From Parasulfuritortus cantonensis (lineage in GTDB: Bacteria; Pseudomonadota; Gammaproteobacteria; Burkholderiales; Thiobacillaceae), in the NCBI RefSeq assembly GCF_004337445.1, contig NZ_SJZB01000042.1, positions 238,020-302,019 on the forward strand: 64,000 bases of DNA. Reading direction: 5' to 3'. Of the stretch, positions 29,721 through 38,496 are shown piece after piece (within the stretch, counting starts at the first letter, position 1; the number at the start of each line of letters is the position of its first letter). A program made the translations under genes and the position numbers. The notes below the pieces were generated by a model that searched no databases, was not told where the DNA came from, and saw nothing but the letters and a program-made list of their open reading frames with translations.

Positions 29721-31577
29721 ATGTCAGAACAAGTCGACCTGAACGCCATACTCGACCGCCATCCGCGCCGGCCCGAGTCGCTGTTGCAAGTGCTGAGGGA
29801 GGTCCAGGAAGCGGCGGGGGGCATACCGCCCGGCGTCGATGCCGAGATCGCCGCCGCCCTCAACGTCCCGCTCGCGCGCGTGCGCGGCGTGGCCGGTTTC
29901 TACTCCTTCCTGTCCCTGGAGCCGAGCGGCCACTACCGGGTGCTGTTCTCCGACAACATCACCGACCGCATGCTCGGCAACCAGGAATTGATGCAGGCCA
30001 TGTGCGGCAAGCTGTGGCTGGAGCCGGGCCGGACCTCCGAGGACGGCCTGGCCAGCGTCGACTTCACCTCCTGCACCGGCATGTGCGACCAGGGGCCGGC
30101 CATTCTGGTCAACGGCTGGGCGATTCCGCGCATGGACGGCGGCCGCGTCGACCAGGTCGCCGAGCTGGTGCTGGCGCAGCGTCCGCTCGCCGAATGGCCG
30201 CGCGAGCTGTTCCTGGTCGAAGACAACGTCCGCCGGGCCGACGTCCTGCTCGGCCACGGTCTGCAGCCGGGCGACGCCCTGCGTGCCGCGGTCGCCCGCG
30301 GCGCCGACCACCAGGTCGAGGATGCCGCCAACTCCCGGTCCTGGCGCGAGGCCAACGTGGCCGCGGCCCAGGGGCCGCTCGCCACCCTGGAAGAGATCAA
30401 GCGCTCCAACCTGCGCGGCCGCGGCGGCGCCGGCTTCACCACCGGCTTCAAGTGGGAGGCCTGCCGCAACGCCCAGGGCAAGGGCCGCTACGTGGTGTGC
30501 AACGCCGACGAGGGCGAACCCGGCACCTTCAAGGACCGGGTGCTGCTCAACAGCCACGCCGACCTCGTGTTCGAGGGCATGACCGTGTGCGCCTACGTCA
30601 TCGGCGCCAGCCAGGGCTTCCTCTACCTGCGCGGCGAATATCGCCACCTGCTGGAACCGCTGCGCGAGACGCTGGCCAGGCGCCGGGCGGTCGGCCTGCT
30701 CGGCAAGTCCATCCTCGGCCAGGCCGGCTTCGATTTCGACATCGAGATCCACCTGGGCGCCGGGGCCTACGTGTGCGGCGAGGAATCCGCCCTCATCGAG
30801 TCCCTGGAGGGCAAGCGCGGCATCCCGCGCAACCGTCCGCCCTATCCGGTCAGCCACGGCTACCTGCAGCAGCCGACGACGGTGAACAACGTCGAGACCT
30901 TCTGCGCCGCGGCCCTCATCGCCGTGCAGGGGGGCGACTGGTACCGCGCCATCGGCACCGCCAAGTCGGCCGGCACCAAGCTGCTCTCGGTGTCCGGCGA
31001 CTGCGCCCGGCCGGGCATCTACGAATACCCGTTCGGTACTCCGGTCCGCCAGGTCCTGGAGGACTGCGGCGCCGAGCGCACGCTGGCCGTGCAGATCAGC
31101 GGCCCGTCCGGCATCTGCATCAGCGCCGACGAGTTCGACCGCCGCATCGCCTTCGAGGACCTGCCCACGGCCGGGGCCTTCATGGTCTTCGACAACAGCC
31201 GCGACATGTTCGAGGTGGCGCGCAACTTCGCCCAGTTCTTCGCCCACGAGTCGTGCGGCTTCTGCACGCCCTGCCGGGTCGGTACCTCGATGCAGAAGGA
31301 GATCATGGACAAGATCGCGCGCGGCCAGGGCACCAAGTACGACCTCGACCAGCTCGGCCAGCTCGACCGGGTGCTCCAGGCGGCCTCGCACTGCGGCCTC
31401 GGCCACGGCGCCTGCAACCCGGTCCTGGATACCCTGAAGCGGTTCCGCCCGGCCTACGAGCGCCGCCTCAAGGCGCTCACCTTCCAGCCCGCCTTCGACC
31501 TCGACAGCGCCCTCGCCGAGGCGCGCCGCATGACCGGCCGCGACGACGCCGGCGCCCACATCAGGAGTGAATCGTGA
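29721..31577 (+). CDS. hoxF: NAD-reducing hydrogenase diaphorase subunit HoxF
   Basis: 618 aa. An N-terminal NuoE-like domain (about 1-160) is fused to a NuoF-like domain that binds FMN (LRGRGGAGFTTGFKW), NADH (GAGAYVCGEESALIES) and a 4Fe-4S cluster (ESCGFCTPCRVG plus SHCGLG). It passes electrons between the hydrogenase module and NAD(H) in the cytoplasm. In the NuoE part only one cysteine pair (CTGMC) is left; the first pair is replaced (FSDNITDRML), so that 2Fe-2S cluster may be missing or altered. The ATG at 29721 is chosen; a start at 29694 would add nine residues. The stop overlaps hoxU (GTGA). Confidence 0.95.
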   Translation: MSEQVDLNAILDRHPRRPESLLQVLREVQEAAGGIPPGVDAEIAAALNVPLARVRGVAGFYSFLSLEPSGHYRVLFSDNITDRMLGNQELMQAMCGKLWLEPGRTSEDGLASVDFTSCTGMCDQGPAILVNGWAIPRMDGGRVDQVAELVLAQRPLAEWPRELFLVEDNVRRADVLLGHGLQPGDALRAAVARGADHQVEDAANSRSWREANVAAAQGPLATLEEIKRSNLRGRGGAGFTTGFKWEACRNAQGKGRYVVCNADEGEPGTFKDRVLLNSHADLVFEGMTVCAYVIGASQGFLYLRGEYRHLLEPLRETLARRRAVGLLGKSILGQAGFDFDIEIHLGAGAYVCGEESALIESLEGKRGIPRNRPPYPVSHGYLQQPTTVNNVETFCAAALIAVQGGDWYRAIGTAKSAGTKLLSVSGDCARPGIYEYPFGTPVRQVLEDCGAERTLAVQISGPSGICISADEFDRRIAFEDLPTAGAFMVFDNSRDMFEVARNFAQFFAHESCGFCTPCRVGTSMQKEIMDKIARGQGTKYDLDQLGQLDRVLQAASHCGLGHGACNPVLDTLKRFRPAYERRLKALTFQPAFDLDSALAEARRMTGRDDAGAHIRSES

Positions 31578-32332
31578 GCGATACCTTCACCCTCGACGGC
31601 GACGAGATCCCCTTCGAATCCGGCCAGACCGTGATGCAGGCCGCGCTCGCCGCCGGCCACTACGTGCCGCACCTGTGCTACCACCCCGAGTTCCGTCCGC
31701 ACGGCAGCTGCAAGGTGTGCACGGTCAAGGTGAACGGCCGCTTCGCCACCTCGTGCACGCTGCCGGCCCAGGCCGGCCTCAACGTGGAAAGCAACATCGA
31801 CGAGGTCAACGCCATCCGGCGCACCCTGGTGCAGATGCTGTTCGCCGAGGGCAACCATTTCTGCCCGACCTGCGAGAAGAGCGGCAACTGCGTCCTCCAG
31901 GCGCTCGGCTACGACCTCGGCGTCATGACCGCCGGCTTCCGGCACCTGTTCCCGGACCGGCCGGTGGACGCCTCGCACCCGGACATCCTGCTCGACTTCA
32001 ACCGCTGCATCCTGTGCGAACTGTGCGTGCGCGCCTCCTGCGAGGTGGACGGCAAGTGCGTGTTCGCCCTGGCCGGGCGCGGCATCACCAAGCACCTGAT
32101 CGTCAATTCCGAGTCCGGCCGCCTGGTCGACACCGAGGTCGACCTGGCCGACAAGGCGCTCAGCGTCTGTCCGGTCGGCGTCATCCTGGTCAAGCGCAAG
32201 GGCTTCGCGGTGCCGATCGGCGAACGCCGCTACGACCAGAGCCCGATCAGCGCCCAGGCCCTGGCCGACGCGCCGCGCGAGCCCGCGGCGCCGGCCGGCC
32301 GGCCGTGCTCGTCGTGCGAGGAGGGGTCATGA
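31574..32332 (+). CDS. hoxU: NAD-reducing hydrogenase diaphorase subunit HoxU
   Basis: 252 aa electron-transfer subunit like the start of NuoG. It has a plant-type 2Fe-2S motif (LCYHPEFRPHGSCKVC and a later Cys), a His-ligated 4Fe-4S motif (HFCPTCEKSGNC) and two ferredoxin-like cluster motifs (CILCELCVRASC with CPVG). It links HoxF to HoxY. The start is GTG at 31574 overlapping the hoxF stop. An extra Cys-rich tail (RPCSSCEEGS) ends the protein. Confidence 0.95.
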   Translation: MSDTFTLDGDEIPFESGQTVMQAALAAGHYVPHLCYHPEFRPHGSCKVCTVKVNGRFATSCTLPAQAGLNVESNIDEVNAIRRTLVQMLFAEGNHFCPTCEKSGNCVLQALGYDLGVMTAGFRHLFPDRPVDASHPDILLDFNRCILCELCVRASCEVDGKCVFALAGRGITKHLIVNSESGRLVDTEVDLADKALSVCPVGVILVKRKGFAVPIGERRYDQSPISAQALADAPREPAAPAGRPCSSCEEGS

Positions 32333-32865
32333 GCAAGCTGCGCGTCGCCACCACCTCCCTGGCCGGCTGCTTCGGCTGCCACACGTCGTTCCTGGACATC
32401 GACGAGCGCCTGTTCGACCTCCTCAAGCTGGTCGAATTCGACCGCACGCCGCTCACCGACATCAAGCATTGCGGGCCGTGCGACATCGGCATCGTCGAGG
32501 GCGGCATCTGCAACGCCGAGAACGTCGCCGTGCTGCGCGAGTTCCGCAACAACTGCAAGGTGCTGATCGCCATCGGTTCCTGCGCGGTGACCGGCGGCCT
32601 GCCGGCCCAGCGCAACCACCTGGACCTGGGCGACTGCCTGTCCGAGGTCTACCTGACCGAGCCCGGCACCAGCCACGGCCTGATCCCGAACGACCCCGAA
32701 CTGCCCCTGCCGCTCGACAAGGTGCACCCGATCCACGAGGTGGTGAAGGTGGATTACTTCATCCCCGGTTGCCCGCCCTCCGGCGACGCGATCTGGAAAT
32801 TCCTCACCGACCTGATCGCCGGCCGCACGCCTACCCTGGGCCACGGCCTGATCAAATACGACTGA
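32329..32865 (+). CDS. hoxY: NAD-reducing hydrogenase small subunit HoxY
   Basis: 178 aa [NiFe] hydrogenase small subunit of group 3d. Ligands for the proximal 4Fe-4S cluster are seen in LAGCFGCHTSFLD, GSCAVTGG and IPGCPPSGD. It has no signal peptide and lacks the extra clusters of uptake hydrogenases, as expected for the soluble bidirectional enzyme. The ATG overlaps the hoxU stop (ATGA). Confidence 0.96.
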   Translation: MSKLRVATTSLAGCFGCHTSFLDIDERLFDLLKLVEFDRTPLTDIKHCGPCDIGIVEGGICNAENVAVLREFRNNCKVLIAIGSCAVTGGLPAQRNHLDLGDCLSEVYLTEPGTSHGLIPNDPELPLPLDKVHPIHEVVKVDYFIPGCPPSGDAIWKFLTDLIAGRTPTLGHGLIKYD

Positions 32866-32876
32866 GGCGAAAGAAC

Positions 32877-34361
32877 ATGGCATTCGAACTGGAAACCGCC
32901 GAACACCCCGAAAAACTGCGCCGGGTCGCCATCGAACCCATCTCCCGGGTCGAGGGCCACGGCAAGGTCACCCTGCTCCTGGACGAGGACAACCACGTCA
33001 AGCAGGCCCGTCTGCACATCGTCGAATTCCGCGGCTTCGAGAAGTTCGTCCAGGGCCGGCCGTACTGGGAAATCCCGGTCATGGTGCAGCGCCTGTGCGG
33101 CATCTGCCCGGTCTCGCACCACCTGGCGGCGAGCAAGGCGCTCGACCAGATCGTTGGCGCGACCCACGTCAGCCCGACCGCGGAGAAGATCCGCCGCCTG
33201 ATGCACTACGGCCAGATCCTGCAGTCGCACGCCCTGCACTTCTTCCACCTGGCCTCGCCGGACCTGCTGTTCGGTTTCGACTCCGACGTCGCCAAGCGCA
33301 ACATCGTCGGCGTCGCCGCCGACTATCCCGACCTGGCCCGCCAGGGCATCCTGCTGCGCAAGTACGGCCAGGAGGTGATCCGGGTCACCGCCGGCAAGCG
33401 GGTGCACGGCACCGGCTCGGTGCCCGGCGGCGTGAACAAGCACCTGACCCGGGAGGAGCGCGACGCCCTCCTGAAGGAGGCCTACCAGATCATCGGCTGG
33501 AGCCGCGACGCCGTCCACCTGGTCAAGCGCCTGTTCGAGCAGAACCTCGAGCTCTACAACGAATTCGGCAGCTTCCCCGCCCACACCCTGAACCTGATCC
33601 GGGCCGACGGGGCCATGGACCTGTACCACGGCGGCCTGCGCGCCCGCACGATGGACGGCAAGACCCTGTTCGACCACCTCGACTACAACCACTACTGGGA
33701 CCACGTGTTCGAGCAGGTGAAGCCCTGGTCGTACATGAAGTTCCCGTATTTCCGGGACCTGGGGCCGGCGGAGGGCTGGTACCGGGTCGGGCCGCTCACC
33801 CGGGTGTCGCAGTGCGACTTCATCCCCACTCCGCTGGCCGACCGCGAGCGCCAGGACTTCATCGCCTTCGACGCGGGCCACGCGGCCGCCGCCACCCTGG
33901 GTACCCACTGGGCGCGCATGATCGAGATGCTGCATAGCGCCGAGATGATCAAGGACCTGCTCCACGACGACGACGTCCTGGCCGGCGACCTGGTCACCAC
34001 CGGCGAGCGCCAGGGCCGCGGCGTCGGCGTCATCGAGGCGCCGCGCGGCACCCTGATCCACCACTACCGGGTGGACGAGCACGACCAGGTGATCCGCGCC
34101 AACCTGATCGTTTCCACCACCCACAACAACCAGGCCATGAACGAATCCATCCGGGCGGTGGCGCGCAAGTACCTGGACGGCCGCGAGCTGACCGAGGGTC
34201 TGCTCAACCACATCGAGGTGGCCATCCGCGCCTTCGATCCCTGCCTGTCCTGCGCCACCCATGCCCTGGGCAAGATGCCGCTCAGGCTCGAGCTGATCGA
34301 CGCCGAGGGGCGCCAGATCGACCGCATGGTGCGTGCCGGCGACGGCACCTGCAGCTGTTGA
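32877..34361 (+). CDS. hoxH: NAD-reducing hydrogenase large subunit HoxH
   Basis: 494 aa catalytic subunit with the NiFe(CN)2CO centre. The nickel ligands are in the L1 motif RLCGICPVSHH and the L2 motif DPCLSCATHALG. The about 30 residues after the L2 His are probably cut off by HoxW during maturation; they end in the unusual sequence GTCSC. The ATG is 11 bases after hoxY. HypA-F genes needed for metal-centre assembly are not in the window. Confidence 0.97.
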   Translation: MAFELETAEHPEKLRRVAIEPISRVEGHGKVTLLLDEDNHVKQARLHIVEFRGFEKFVQGRPYWEIPVMVQRLCGICPVSHHLAASKALDQIVGATHVSPTAEKIRRLMHYGQILQSHALHFFHLASPDLLFGFDSDVAKRNIVGVAADYPDLARQGILLRKYGQEVIRVTAGKRVHGTGSVPGGVNKHLTREERDALLKEAYQIIGWSRDAVHLVKRLFEQNLELYNEFGSFPAHTLNLIRADGAMDLYHGGLRARTMDGKTLFDHLDYNHYWDHVFEQVKPWSYMKFPYFRDLGPAEGWYRVGPLTRVSQCDFIPTPLADRERQDFIAFDAGHAAAATLGTHWARMIEMLHSAEMIKDLLHDDDVLAGDLVTTGERQGRGVGVIEAPRGTLIHHYRVDEHDQVIRANLIVSTTHNNQAMNESIRAVARKYLDGRELTEGLLNHIEVAIRAFDPCLSCATHALGKMPLRLELIDAEGRQIDRMVRAGDGTCSC

Positions 34362-34792
34362 GCGCCGCCACCCTGATCGTCGGCATCGGCAACCCGAGCC
34401 GGGGCGACGACGCCCTCGGCCCGCTGGCCATCGAGCGCCTGGAGGCCATGGCCATGGCCGACGTCGAGCTGCTCACCGATTTCCAACTCCAGGTCGAGTA
34501 TGCCCTCGACCTCCAGGACCGCCGCCGGGTGGTCTTCGTGGACGCCGCCGAGAGCGGCCCGGAGCCCTACGCCTGGGCAGAGGTCCGGCCCGAGCAGGAC
34601 ACCAGCTACAGCAGCCACGAACTTTCCCCGGCCGCCGTCCTGCACACCTACGCCCAGCTGTACGGCACCCCGCCCGTCGCCCACGTCCTCGCCGTACGCG
34701 GCTACCGCTACGACCTGGGCGCGCCGCCCAGCCCGGCCGCCCTCGCCAACCTGGACCAAGCCATCCGTCGCCTGCTCGCCGAGCTCGCTTGA
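34358..34792 (+). CDS. hoxW: Hydrogenase maturation protease HoxW
   Basis: 144 aa endopeptidase of the HycI/HybD family. The motif GIGNPSRGDDALGPLAIE holds the first nickel-sensing acidic residue, and FVDAAESGPEP and the later His (SYSSHELSP) complete the usual set. It cuts the C-terminal tail of HoxH once nickel is in place. The start is TTG at 34358 overlapping the hoxH stop (TTGA), so it is made with the hydrogenase. Last gene of the hox operon. Confidence 0.92.
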   Translation: MSAATLIVGIGNPSRGDDALGPLAIERLEAMAMADVELLTDFQLQVEYALDLQDRRRVVFVDAAESGPEPYAWAEVRPEQDTSYSSHELSPAAVLHTYAQLYGTPPVAHVLAVRGYRYDLGAPPSPAALANLDQAIRRLLAELA

Positions 34793-34794
34793 TA

Positions 34795-34814
34795 ATATTC
34801 GTTTAGACGAATAT
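34795..34814. promoter_or_regulatory. Inverted repeat before arsR, probable ArsR operator
   Basis: ATATTCG (34795-34801) and CGAATAT (34808-34814) are exact reverse complements around TTTAGA. It starts 3 bases after the hoxW stop and ends 10 bases before the arsR ATG. Its A/T-rich form and position are typical for ArsR-family operators that overlap the promoter. Confidence 0.8.
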
Positions 34815-34824
34815 AGTGGGCGGC

Positions 34825-35169
34825 ATGATCGACGCCCAGCCATTCTTCGACAGCCTGTCCGACGCCACTCGCCGGCGCATCCTGGCCCTGCTTCAGGGCG
34901 AGGGCGAACTGTGCGTGTGCGAACTGGTCGCCGCCCTCGGCCTGCCGCAGCCGAAGATCTCCAGGCACCTGGCGGTGATGCGCGAGGCGGGCCTGATCGC
35001 GATGCGCCGCGAGGGCACCTGGATCTTCTACCGGCTGCACCCGGAACTGCCGCTGTGGGCCTACCGCATCCTCGAGATCGCCGGCCGCGACGCCGCCGAG
35101 TCGGAATCCGGCGCGGACCGCGTGCGCCTGGCCGGGATGGCCGACCGGCCCATCCGCTGTTGCGGATAA
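34825..35169 (+). CDS. arsR: ArsR-family metalloregulator
   Basis: 114 aa winged-helix repressor. The helix segment ELCVCEL carries the cysteine pair used by ArsR to bind As(III) or Sb(III), and PQPKISRHLAVMREAGLI is the recognition helix. The protein ends in IRCCG, giving two more possible metal ligands. The ATG at 34825 is chosen; a GTG at 34816 would add three residues. It should repress the downstream ars genes until arsenite binds. Confidence 0.94.
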   Translation: MIDAQPFFDSLSDATRRRILALLQGEGELCVCELVAALGLPQPKISRHLAVMREAGLIAMRREGTWIFYRLHPELPLWAYRILEIAGRDAAESESGADRVRLAGMADRPIRCCG

Positions 35170-35177
35170 CATGCGAT

Positions 35178-35195
35178 GTTTCACATATATGAAAC
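35178..35195. promoter_or_regulatory. Second inverted repeat, between arsR and arsC
   Basis: GTTTCA (35178-35183) and TGAAAC (35190-35195) are exact reverse complements around CATATA. It is 43 bases before the first arsC start and unlike the operator before arsR, so a different regulator may act here. Confidence 0.55.
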
Positions 35196-35238
35196 CAATC
35201 CGCGCTAGCCTGCCGGGATCTCAACAGTGGAGTACGCC

Positions 35239-35754
35239 ATGACTGCAGCCGCCGTCCACAACGTCCTGTTCCTGTGCACGGGCAACTCGGCCCGCAGCAT
35301 CATCGCCGAGGCCATCCTGAACGCCAGCGGCGGCGGCCGCTTCCGCGCCTACTCGGCGGGCAGCCACCCGACCGGCTCGGTGCACCCCTACGCCATCGAC
35401 CTGCTGCGCAAGAACCAGCTGCCCGTCGAGGGGCTGCGCAGCAAGAGCTGGGACGAGTTCGCCGCCCCGGGGGCGCCCGAGCTGCATTTCGTCTTCACGG
35501 TGTGCGACAAGGCCGCCGGCGAGGTCTGCCCGGTCTGGCCCGGCCAGCCGATGACCGCGCACTGGGGCGTGGCCGACCCGGTCGCCGTCGAGGGCGACGA
35601 GGAAAGGCAGCGCCGGGCCTTCTTCCAGACCTGGAACTACCTGTACAACCGCCTCTCCCTGTTTGCCAACCTGCCGCTCGCCAAGCTGGACAAGCTGACC
35701 CTGCAGGCACGCCTGCGCGAGATCGGCCTGGCCAAGCCGGCCGAGGCCGCCTGA
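35239..35754 (+). CDS. ArsC-like low-molecular-weight phosphatase-fold protein
   Basis: 171 aa. The P-loop is CTGNSARS with the nucleophile at C13; later C89 and C97 (TVCDKAAGEVCP) match the spacing of thioredoxin-coupled arsenate reductases. The loop has Ala where the next gene has Cys. It may be a second arsenate reductase with other substrate or partner preference. The ATG at 35239 follows GGAG at a good distance; a GTG 12 bases upstream is less likely. First gene after the second inverted repeat. Confidence 0.88.
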   Translation: MTAAAVHNVLFLCTGNSARSIIAEAILNASGGGRFRAYSAGSHPTGSVHPYAIDLLRKNQLPVEGLRSKSWDEFAAPGAPELHFVFTVCDKAAGEVCPVWPGQPMTAHWGVADPVAVEGDEERQRRAFFQTWNYLYNRLSLFANLPLAKLDKLTLQARLREIGLAKPAEAA

Positions 35755-35776
35755 CGCTCCGGAAAAGGACTCCGAC

Positions 35777-36184
35777 ATGACTCCCACCGTATTGATCCTG
35801 TGTACCGGCAACTCCTGCCGTTCCCAGATGGCCGAGGCCCTGGTCAACCACGACCTGGCCGGCCGGGTCCATGCCGTCTCCGCCGGCACCCGGCCGCAGC
35901 CCAAGGTGGCGGACGGCGCCATCGCGGCGCTCCGGCAACTGGGCCTGGCCACCGACGGCCTCCATCCGAAGGACGTCGACGTGTTCCTGAACGAGCCGGT
36001 CGATCTGGTGATCACGGTGTGCGACAACGCCAAGGAGACCTGCCCGGTGTTTCCCCGCCAGGTGCGTTCCATCCACCTGCCTTTCCACGATCCGCACGGC
36101 GAGCCGCTGGAGTCGTTCGTCGCCGTGCGCGACGAGATCCGGGCGCGCCTGGTCCCGACCGTGCGCGAAGTCCTCGGTCTCTAG
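35777..36184 (+). CDS. arsC: Arsenate reductase ArsC, thioredoxin-coupled type
   Basis: 135 aa, close in length and layout to the Staphylococcus pI258 enzyme. The three catalytic cysteines are C9 in CTGNSCRS and C82 and C89 in TVCDNAKETCP. It reduces arsenate to arsenite, which Acr3 can then export. A ribosome site (AAAAGGA) precedes the ATG. It lies 22 bases after the first arsC-like gene and 2 bases before acr3. Confidence 0.95.
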   Translation: MTPTVLILCTGNSCRSQMAEALVNHDLAGRVHAVSAGTRPQPKVADGAIAALRQLGLATDGLHPKDVDVFLNEPVDLVITVCDNAKETCPVFPRQVRSIHLPFHDPHGEPLESFVAVRDEIRARLVPTVREVLGL

Positions 36185-36186
36185 CC

Positions 36187-37266
36187 ATGTCCGCCCAGTG
36201 TGAAGTCACCGCCAAGCGCGCCGCCGGCGCGCCCATGAGCGTGTTCGAGCGCGGGCTCACGCTCTGGGTCGCGCTCTGCATCGTCGCCGGCGTCGTCCTC
36301 GGCCAGTTCGCCCCGGCTCCCTTCCAGGCCCTCGGCCGCATGGAGGTCGCCCGGGTGAACATCCCGGTCGGCCTGCTCATCTGGGTGATGATCATCCCGA
36401 TGCTGATGAAGATCGACTTCAGCGCCCTGCACCAGGTCAAGGAACACTGGAAGGGCATCGGCGTCACCCTGTTCGTCAACTGGGCGGTGAAGCCGTTCTC
36501 CATGGCGGTCCTGGCCTGGCTGTTCGTGCGCCAGTGGTTCGCCCCCTGGCTGCCCGCCGAACAACTGGACAGCTACGTCGCCGGCCTCATCCTGCTGGCC
36601 GCCGCGCCCTGTACCGCCATGGTGTTCGTCTGGAGCCGGCTGTCCGACGGCGACCCCTATTTCACCCTGTCCCAGGTGGCGCTCAACGACACCATCATGG
36701 TGTTCGCCTTCGCCCCCATCGTCGGCCTGCTGCTCGGCCTGTCCGCCATCGTGGTGCCCTGGGCCACCCTGTTCACCTCGGTGCTGCTCTACATCGTCAT
36801 CCCGGTGATCCTGGCCCAGGCCTGGCGCAAGGCGCTGCTGAAGCAGGGCCAGGCCAAGTTCGACGCCACCCTGGCGACCCTCGGCCACGCCTCCATCCTG
36901 GCCCTGCTCGCCACGCTGGTCCTGCTGTTCGCCTTCCAGGGCGAGGCGATCATCGAGCAGCCGCTGGTCATCGCCCTGCTCGCCGTGCCCATCCTGATCC
37001 AGGTGTTCTTCAATTCCGCCCTGGCCTACTGGCTCAACCGCAAGGTGGGCGAGAAGCACAGCGTCGCCTGCCCGTCGGCCCTGATCGGCGCCTCCAACTT
37101 CTTCGAACTGGCGGTGGCCGCGGCCATCTCGCTGTTCGGCTTCGAGTCCGGTGCCGCCCTGGCCACCGTCGTGGGCGTCCTCATCGAGGTGCCGGTGATG
37201 CTGCTGGTGGTGAAGATCGTCAACCGAAGCAAGGGCTGGTACGAGGCTGGGACAGGCCGGGCATGA
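36187..37266 (+). CDS. acr3: Arsenite efflux permease Acr3
   Basis: 359 aa with ten membrane segments. Acr3 marks are PCTAMVFVWSRLSDGDP with its conserved Cys, QVALNDTIMVFAFAP and ALIGASNFFELAVA with the conserved Glu. It exports As(III) using the proton gradient. The ATG is 2 bases after the arsC stop, and the acr3 stop overlaps the sigma factor gene (ATGA). Reading further upstream in frame is rejected. Confidence 0.96.
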   Translation: MSAQCEVTAKRAAGAPMSVFERGLTLWVALCIVAGVVLGQFAPAPFQALGRMEVARVNIPVGLLIWVMIIPMLMKIDFSALHQVKEHWKGIGVTLFVNWAVKPFSMAVLAWLFVRQWFAPWLPAEQLDSYVAGLILLAAAPCTAMVFVWSRLSDGDPYFTLSQVALNDTIMVFAFAPIVGLLLGLSAIVVPWATLFTSVLLYIVIPVILAQAWRKALLKQGQAKFDATLATLGHASILALLATLVLLFAFQGEAIIEQPLVIALLAVPILIQVFFNSALAYWLNRKVGEKHSVACPSALIGASNFFELAVAAAISLFGFESGAALATVVGVLIEVPVMLLVVKIVNRSKGWYEAGTGRA

Positions 37267-37790
37267 TCTGCGTGCAACGCGCCTGGCATGTCCACGAGGG
37301 CGAGCTGCGGGCCTGGCTGCGCGGCCACCTGCACGACCGGGACGAGGCGGAGGACGTGCTGCAGGATGTCCTGCTCAAGGCCATCCGCCAAGGCAAGCGC
37401 TTCTGCGCCATCGGCAACCCGCGCGCCTGGCTGTTCGAGGTGACCCGCCACACCCTGATCGACCGCCTGCGCCTGCGCAAGGCCCTGCTGCCCTTGCCGG
37501 AGGACCTGGCGGGCGAGACGGAGGACCCCGAGCCGGTGGCGAGCCTGGCCGGTTGCCTGCCGCGCGTCCTGGCCGAGTTGACGCCGGAGGACCGCGAGGT
37601 GCTCACCCTGTGCGACCTGGAGAACATGACCCAGGCCGACTACGCCGCCCTCAAGGGCCTCAGCCTGGCGGGCGCCAAGTCGCGCGTGCAGCGTGCGCGC
37701 AAGCGCCTGCGCGCGCACCTCACCCGGGTCTGCCAGGTGCGTTTCGACGCCAACGGCAAGGTCTGCTGCTTCGTGCCCAGGCATGGCTGA
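37263..37790 (+). CDS. sigZ: ECF RNA polymerase sigma factor, SigZ-like
   Basis: 175 aa with sigma region 2 (HDRDEAEDVLQDVLLKAIRQ) and region 4 (LENMTQADYAALKGLSLAGAKSRVQRARKRL). The cysteine-bearing tail (RVCQVRFDANGKVCCFVPRHG) is a mark of the SigZ group. It is translationally coupled to acr3 and no anti-sigma factor gene is next to it, so it is probably switched on together with arsenic efflux. It may direct transcription of the next genes (37926 onward) or of distant ones. The two to three Cys in the tail could sense metal or thiol state (inference). Confidence 0.88.
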   Translation: MICVQRAWHVHEGELRAWLRGHLHDRDEAEDVLQDVLLKAIRQGKRFCAIGNPRAWLFEVTRHTLIDRLRLRKALLPLPEDLAGETEDPEPVASLAGCLPRVLAELTPEDREVLTLCDLENMTQADYAALKGLSLAGAKSRVQRARKRLRAHLTRVCQVRFDANGKVCCFVPRHG

Positions 37791-37925
37791 AACCGCTGCA
37801 TCCTTTTCCGGTCTGCTTCGTCTTCCCCGCGCAGGCGCACGCTGCACGGTGGCCGACGGCCGCCGCGGCGCTCGCGCCGCCGTGCGTGGACGGATCCTCC
37901 ACGCGACCACAGAAGGGTATCGATC

Positions 37926-38387
37926 ATGAAGCGCACCACTCTACTGGGCCTGGCCGTCGCCATGTTGTGCAGCACCGGCGCCTGGGCCTACGACGCCGAC
38001 CTGGCTGCCCGCCTGGCGCCGACCGTGGCCAAGATGAACCAGGCCGGCCTGGCCAAGGGCGCCACCAAGCTGAGCGCGGAGAACTTCCTGGGCATGGTGG
38101 CGAAGAACGAGAAGCTGACGGTGCTGGACATCCGCACCCCGGCCGAGCAGCGCTTCGTCACCCTGCCCGGGGCCCTGACCATCCCGCTCGACAAGCTCAT
38201 GCAGAAGGACAGCCTCGACCGCCTGCCGAGCGAGGGTACGCTCGTCGTGGTCTGCCACCTGGGCAGCCGGGCGGCCATCGCCACCACGCTGCTCAGGGCG
38301 ATCGGCGTCGGCAACGCCGTCTACCTGGACGGCGGCCTGAGCGCCCTGGTCAACGCCGCCACGCCCAAGGGCCTGCCGCTCGAATGA
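37926..38387 (+). CDS. Periplasmic rhodanese-like protein
   Basis: 153 aa with a signal peptide (MKRTTLLGLAVAMLCSTGAWA). One rhodanese domain follows; the active loop CHLGSR has its cysteine at residue 110, and VLDIRTPAE is the domain entry motif. Such exported rhodaneses handle sulfane sulfur in the periplasm. It follows the sigma factor after a 135-base gap in which no promoter could be assigned with confidence. Its link to arsenic chemistry is unproven. Confidence 0.9.
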   Translation: MKRTTLLGLAVAMLCSTGAWAYDADLAARLAPTVAKMNQAGLAKGATKLSAENFLGMVAKNEKLTVLDIRTPAEQRFVTLPGALTIPLDKLMQKDSLDRLPSEGTLVVVCHLGSRAAIATTLLRAIGVGNAVYLDGGLSALVNAATPKGLPLE

Positions 38388-38496
38388 CCCGGTCCGCCCG
38401 CCTCCCGTCCGGCACCCCGGTGCGCCGGGACATGGCCGGCCGGGACGGCGGCGTGGCACCATTGCCTCCCGATCACCCTGCCTCGCGACGCCGAAC

